Source: Sphingobacterium thalpophilum (GTDB lineage: Bacteria > Bacteroidota > Bacteroidia > Sphingobacteriales > Sphingobacteriaceae). From it: a DNA stretch of 64,000 bases. The stretch lies in the NCBI RefSeq assembly GCF_038396785.1, contig NZ_CP151087.1, positions 1,674,001 through 1,738,000 of the forward strand. The letters run 5' to 3'. Position numbers and translations under genes: made by a program. The notes under the pieces are model-generated. The model had not been told where the DNA came from. It made no database searches and saw nothing but the letters and a program-made list of their open reading frames with translations. Below, piece after piece: positions 61,403 to 64,000 of the stretch (position 1 is the stretch's first letter; every line of letters begins with the position of its first letter).

Positions 61403-64000
61403 ATGAGACATAAAAACATAATTATCAACATATTATCATTATTGTCATTAATAATATATTCACAAAAAAGTTCCGCTCAATTTTTTGAAGACAGCCAAGC
61501 CCCTTTAAGCCAAAAATGGCATAAGATCGAAACGAAGAATTTTCAACTTATTTTCCCCGAAGAAATGAAGAGCAAGGCCCCTACCCTAGCTGACCAGGTT
61601 AACCGATCGCTGCGTACAACTTCTAGAAATTACAAAATAACACCACGGAAAATTCCATTCATTATCCATAACACGAATCTACAAACGAATGGTTTTGTAC
61701 AGTTGTCTCCACGTAAATCTGAACTGTACAGCACCGCCGGAGCAGAGCCAGACAATCAGACCTGGCTACCCAATTTGATCCTGCATGAGTCAAGGCACGT
61801 AAGTCAATTTGACAAATTGACAGGCAAACTACGCGCCCCATTTTTTGAACAATTAGCCCTAGCCTACTATGGACTGACCGTCCCTTCTTGGTATTTCGAA
61901 GGGGATGCAACGCTAACTGAAACGATATATTCGGAAGGAGGAAGAGGAAGATTACCCGCTTTTGAAATGCCAATCAAAGCAAACTTTCAATCGAATCACA
62001 ACTATAGTTTTAATAAATATTTACTGGGATCCTATAAAGATATTGTTCCGAGTTACTATACAATCGGCTATCTGATGACCTCCACTTTAAAATCAGAATT
62101 ATCCTCGAATTATGAAGCCGACCTCTTTTCGGAGCTGAACAAAAAACCATTATATCCCTATAATATCAATCGTGTTTTAAAGAAAAAAATTGGAGGAAAT
62201 AGTGCCTATTTATACAACAAAACAATAGCAAATTTAGATGCCATATGGAATAAAAAAACAAGCGATTATCAATACCAGAAGTACACAGAAATAAACAAAA
62301 AAAACAACAATTATTACAACAGTAATTTATTGCCGAAACACAAGAATGGTCTGATCTATTTTATTAAACAGAATCCACAAAAGACCAATGCAATTTACAC
62401 CTACGATACGGCAACAAACACAGAAAATAGGCTCGTCAAAACCGGCATACAGTTGACGCCACATTTTGACGTAAACAGCAATTACATCGTATGGGATGAG
62501 CTTCATAAAGATCCGCGTTTCAACAAGAGAACATACAGCGTCATCAATATCATGAATCTCAAAACAGGGAAAATTAACCAGCTCAGCAAACAGACGAGAT
62601 ATTATTCACCTATTTTTAGCCCACTAGACGAAACCATCGCATGTGTTGAGGTAGATTTATCCAACGACAGCTATCTGACGCTTATAAGCCTTAAAAACAA
62701 CAATGTCATCAAACGGATTAAAATAGGCAACGCTGAACAGCTCCAGCATCCGGCTTTCAACGCCGAAGGAGATAAAATAATTGGCATACGTTTGTCGCAA
62801 TCTGGAACCGCATTATGTGAAATTGACCTGAATAATAACAAAATCACCAACCTAACACCATGGGGTAACCAACAATATGAAAGACCGCAATACCTTTCAG
62901 GTATGAAGATTATCACAAAAGCTAACTTCAATGGTATCGATAATATCTACACTATTGATCTCTTATCTGGTAAAAAACAGCTGCTGACAAAGGCACAGTT
63001 TGGCGCGTTCAACCCTTTTTACGACAAGGACACAAGGCAATTATTCTTCAACGATTACCAATACAATGGCTACAAAATCGCCCAAACATCCATAGACACA
63101 ACATTTGATATCCGTCCCGAAACAGATTATTTTTCGCATTATTACGCTACGGCATTGACCAAAGACAGCGTAAAAAATATCGCTTCAGTCTCAGTAGATA
63201 CTAGTCAGCACTACCAAATTGTCCCCTATCGTGGACTAGGTAGAACGTTTAATTTCCATAGTCTTTCGCTAAGTAGCAGCAATTTTGAAAGCTTCGACAA
63301 TTTTAAACCCGGAGTCTTCTGGTTATCAAACAACATCTTAAATACCACACAAATTGCACTGGGATATGAATATGATACCGACATCCGAAAAGGAGTATAT
63401 TCGGCAGAACTGACCTACAACAAGTACTTCCCAAAATTCTCACTACGTTATGAAAACAGAGGGCAAATCGCAGCAGCAAGCATCCCTAATAAACCGGACA
63501 GTAGCATCCGTTTCGACTGGCGCGAGCATTATATATCCTCACAGATCTCCATCCCACTCTCCTTTTACAGAAGAGACTACGTCTATTCCACTGGATTCAA
63601 TCTCGCAACAGCTTATCTAAGGCGCTATGATCTTAGCCGAACAGATGTCAAAAACTTTAATTACGAGACTGCATTTCCATTAACATACCAGCTTTACCTC
63701 AATCGCAATGCGCGTATGGCCAGTATGGATCTCTACCCAAGATGGGGGCAAAATTTTAGCGTCACCTATCGGCATACCCCCTTCGAAAACAATGCAAAAG
63801 GTGAAATTTTATCAGCAAGAACAGTATTCTATCTACCTGGATTTATGAGCAATCACGGTTTTCAAATTAGATTGAGCGCCCAAACAGGATCAGGAATTTA
63901 TCAATACATCAACGATATCCCTCTTGTGAGTGGATTTAGCTACTACAAATATGAAAAAATAAAAAACACGGTGTTGGTCAACTATCGTTTCCCTATAGCT
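61403..64000 (+). CDS. Secreted HExxH / TolB-like beta-propeller / barrel protein (3' end outside window)
   Basis: The open frame runs 866 codons to the window edge without a stop. A signal peptide (NIIINILSLLSLIIYSQKSSA) is followed by a domain with LILHESRHVSQFDKL (HExxH) and, downstream, WYFEGDATLTETI, whose Glu could be the third zinc ligand of a gluzincin peptidase. Beta-propeller repeats of the TolB/WD40-like kind (about 310-580) come next: SPIFSPLDETIACVEV, HPAFNAEGDKIIGI and NPFYDKDTRQLFFN. The last part is rich in alternating aromatic strands, as in an outer-membrane barrel. The role is unknown; it is probably anchored in the outer membrane. The end is truncated by the window only. 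Confidence 0.72.
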   Translation, partial: MRHKNIIINILSLLSLIIYSQKSSAQFFEDSQAPLSQKWHKIETKNFQLIFPEEMKSKAPTLADQVNRSLRTTSRNYKITPRKIPFIIHNTNLQTNGFVQLSPRKSELYSTAGAEPDNQTWLPNLILHESRHVSQFDKLTGKLRAPFFEQLALAYYGLTVPSWYFEGDATLTETIYSEGGRGRLPAFEMPIKANFQSNHNYSFNKYLLGSYKDIVPSYYTIGYLMTSTLKSELSSNYEADLFSELNKKPLYPYNINRVLKKKIGGNSAYLYNKTIANLDAIWNKKTSDYQYQKYTEINKKNNNYYNSNLLPKHKNGLIYFIKQNPQKTNAIYTYDTATNTENRLVKTGIQLTPHFDVNSNYIVWDELHKDPRFNKRTYSVINIMNLKTGKINQLSKQTRYYSPIFSPLDETIACVEVDLSNDSYLTLISLKNNNVIKRIKIGNAEQLQHPAFNAEGDKIIGIRLSQSGTALCEIDLNNNKITNLTPWGNQQYERPQYLSGMKIITKANFNGIDNIYTIDLLSGKKQLLTKAQFGAFNPFYDKDTRQLFFNDYQYNGYKIAQTSIDTTFDIRPETDYFSHYYATALTKDSVKNIASVSVDTSQHYQIVPYRGLGRTFNFHSLSLSSSNFESFDNFKPGVFWLSNNILNTTQIALGYEYDTDIRKGVYSAELTYNKYFPKFSLRYENRGQIAAASIPNKPDSSIRFDWREHYISSQISIPLSFYRRDYVYSTGFNLATAYLRRYDLSRTDVKNFNYETAFPLTYQLYLNRNARMASMDLYPRWGQNFSVTYRHTPFENNAKGEILSARTVFYLPGFMSNHGFQIRLSAQTGSGIYQYINDIPLVSGFSYYKYEKIKNTVLVNYRFPIA

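Overview
The window is chromosomal DNA of a Bacteroidota bacterium, most likely Sphingobacterium or a close relative in the Sphingobacteriaceae. Support comes from the moderate-to-low GC, Bacteroidota-type -7 boxes (TAnnTTTG) before several genes, a GlsB/GlsA-like glycine-lipid acyltransferase pair, the run CBS protein - NAD kinase - UppS - BamA - Skp - Skp, a short arginine decarboxylase, Bacteroidota-style PEP carboxylase, GH127 and GH97 enzymes, and ISL3/ISAon1 and IS4 elements. The genus is inferred; no 16S gene is present.

Layout. 1-2.8 kb: two near-identical IS4-family elements in direct tandem. The second ends inside the signal-peptide region of a DUF3857 protein gene and appears to supply its new ribosome-binding site and start codon. 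2.8-6.6 kb: two coupled DUF3857/transglutaminase-like proteins, one apparently catalytically dead and one with intact Cys and His. 6.7-16.2 kb: HAD phosphatase, orphan NtrC-type regulator, RNase P RNA, WYL regulator, flavoprotein, Gfo/Idh/MocA oxidoreductase, argS and arginine decarboxylase. 16.7-21.6 kb: thioredoxin-like protein and the glpD-glpK-glpF glycerol operon. 21.6-31.7 kb: glycine-lipid acyltransferases, then the NAD kinase / isoprenyl / outer-membrane assembly run and a TetR regulator. 31.8-36.0 kb: a membrane Fe-S protein and its CCG-domain partner. The 3' end of the partner gene and its downstream DNA are tandemly repeated almost three times (unit about 673 bp), and the array runs into a decapitated TonB-receptor gene. 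36.1-42.8 kb: LOG protein, GH127 and GH97 enzymes in convergent orientation, DinB-like and SRPBCC proteins. 42.9-44.7 kb: a cholesterol-dependent-cytolysin-like lipoprotein gene split by a one-base frameshift, and a small secreted Cys-containing protein. 45.3-46.8 kb: a complete ISL3-family element with 8-bp target duplication. 46.8-61 kb: tRNA-Leu, Ppx/GppA, lipoprotein, ppc, FUSC membrane protein, YpdA-like reductase, TetR, murB, ECF sigma factor, cytochrome-b5-like protein, PfkB kinase, three tRNA-Asn genes and mgtE. 61.4 kb to the end: the 5' part of a large secreted HExxH / beta-propeller / beta-barrel protein cut by the window edge.

Most of the window is housekeeping DNA. The parts that reward a second look are the rearranged stretches: the IS4 tandem with the rebuilt start, the 673-bp array with the broken receptor, and the split cytolysin-like gene. 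No phage, CRISPR array or classical defence system was found.
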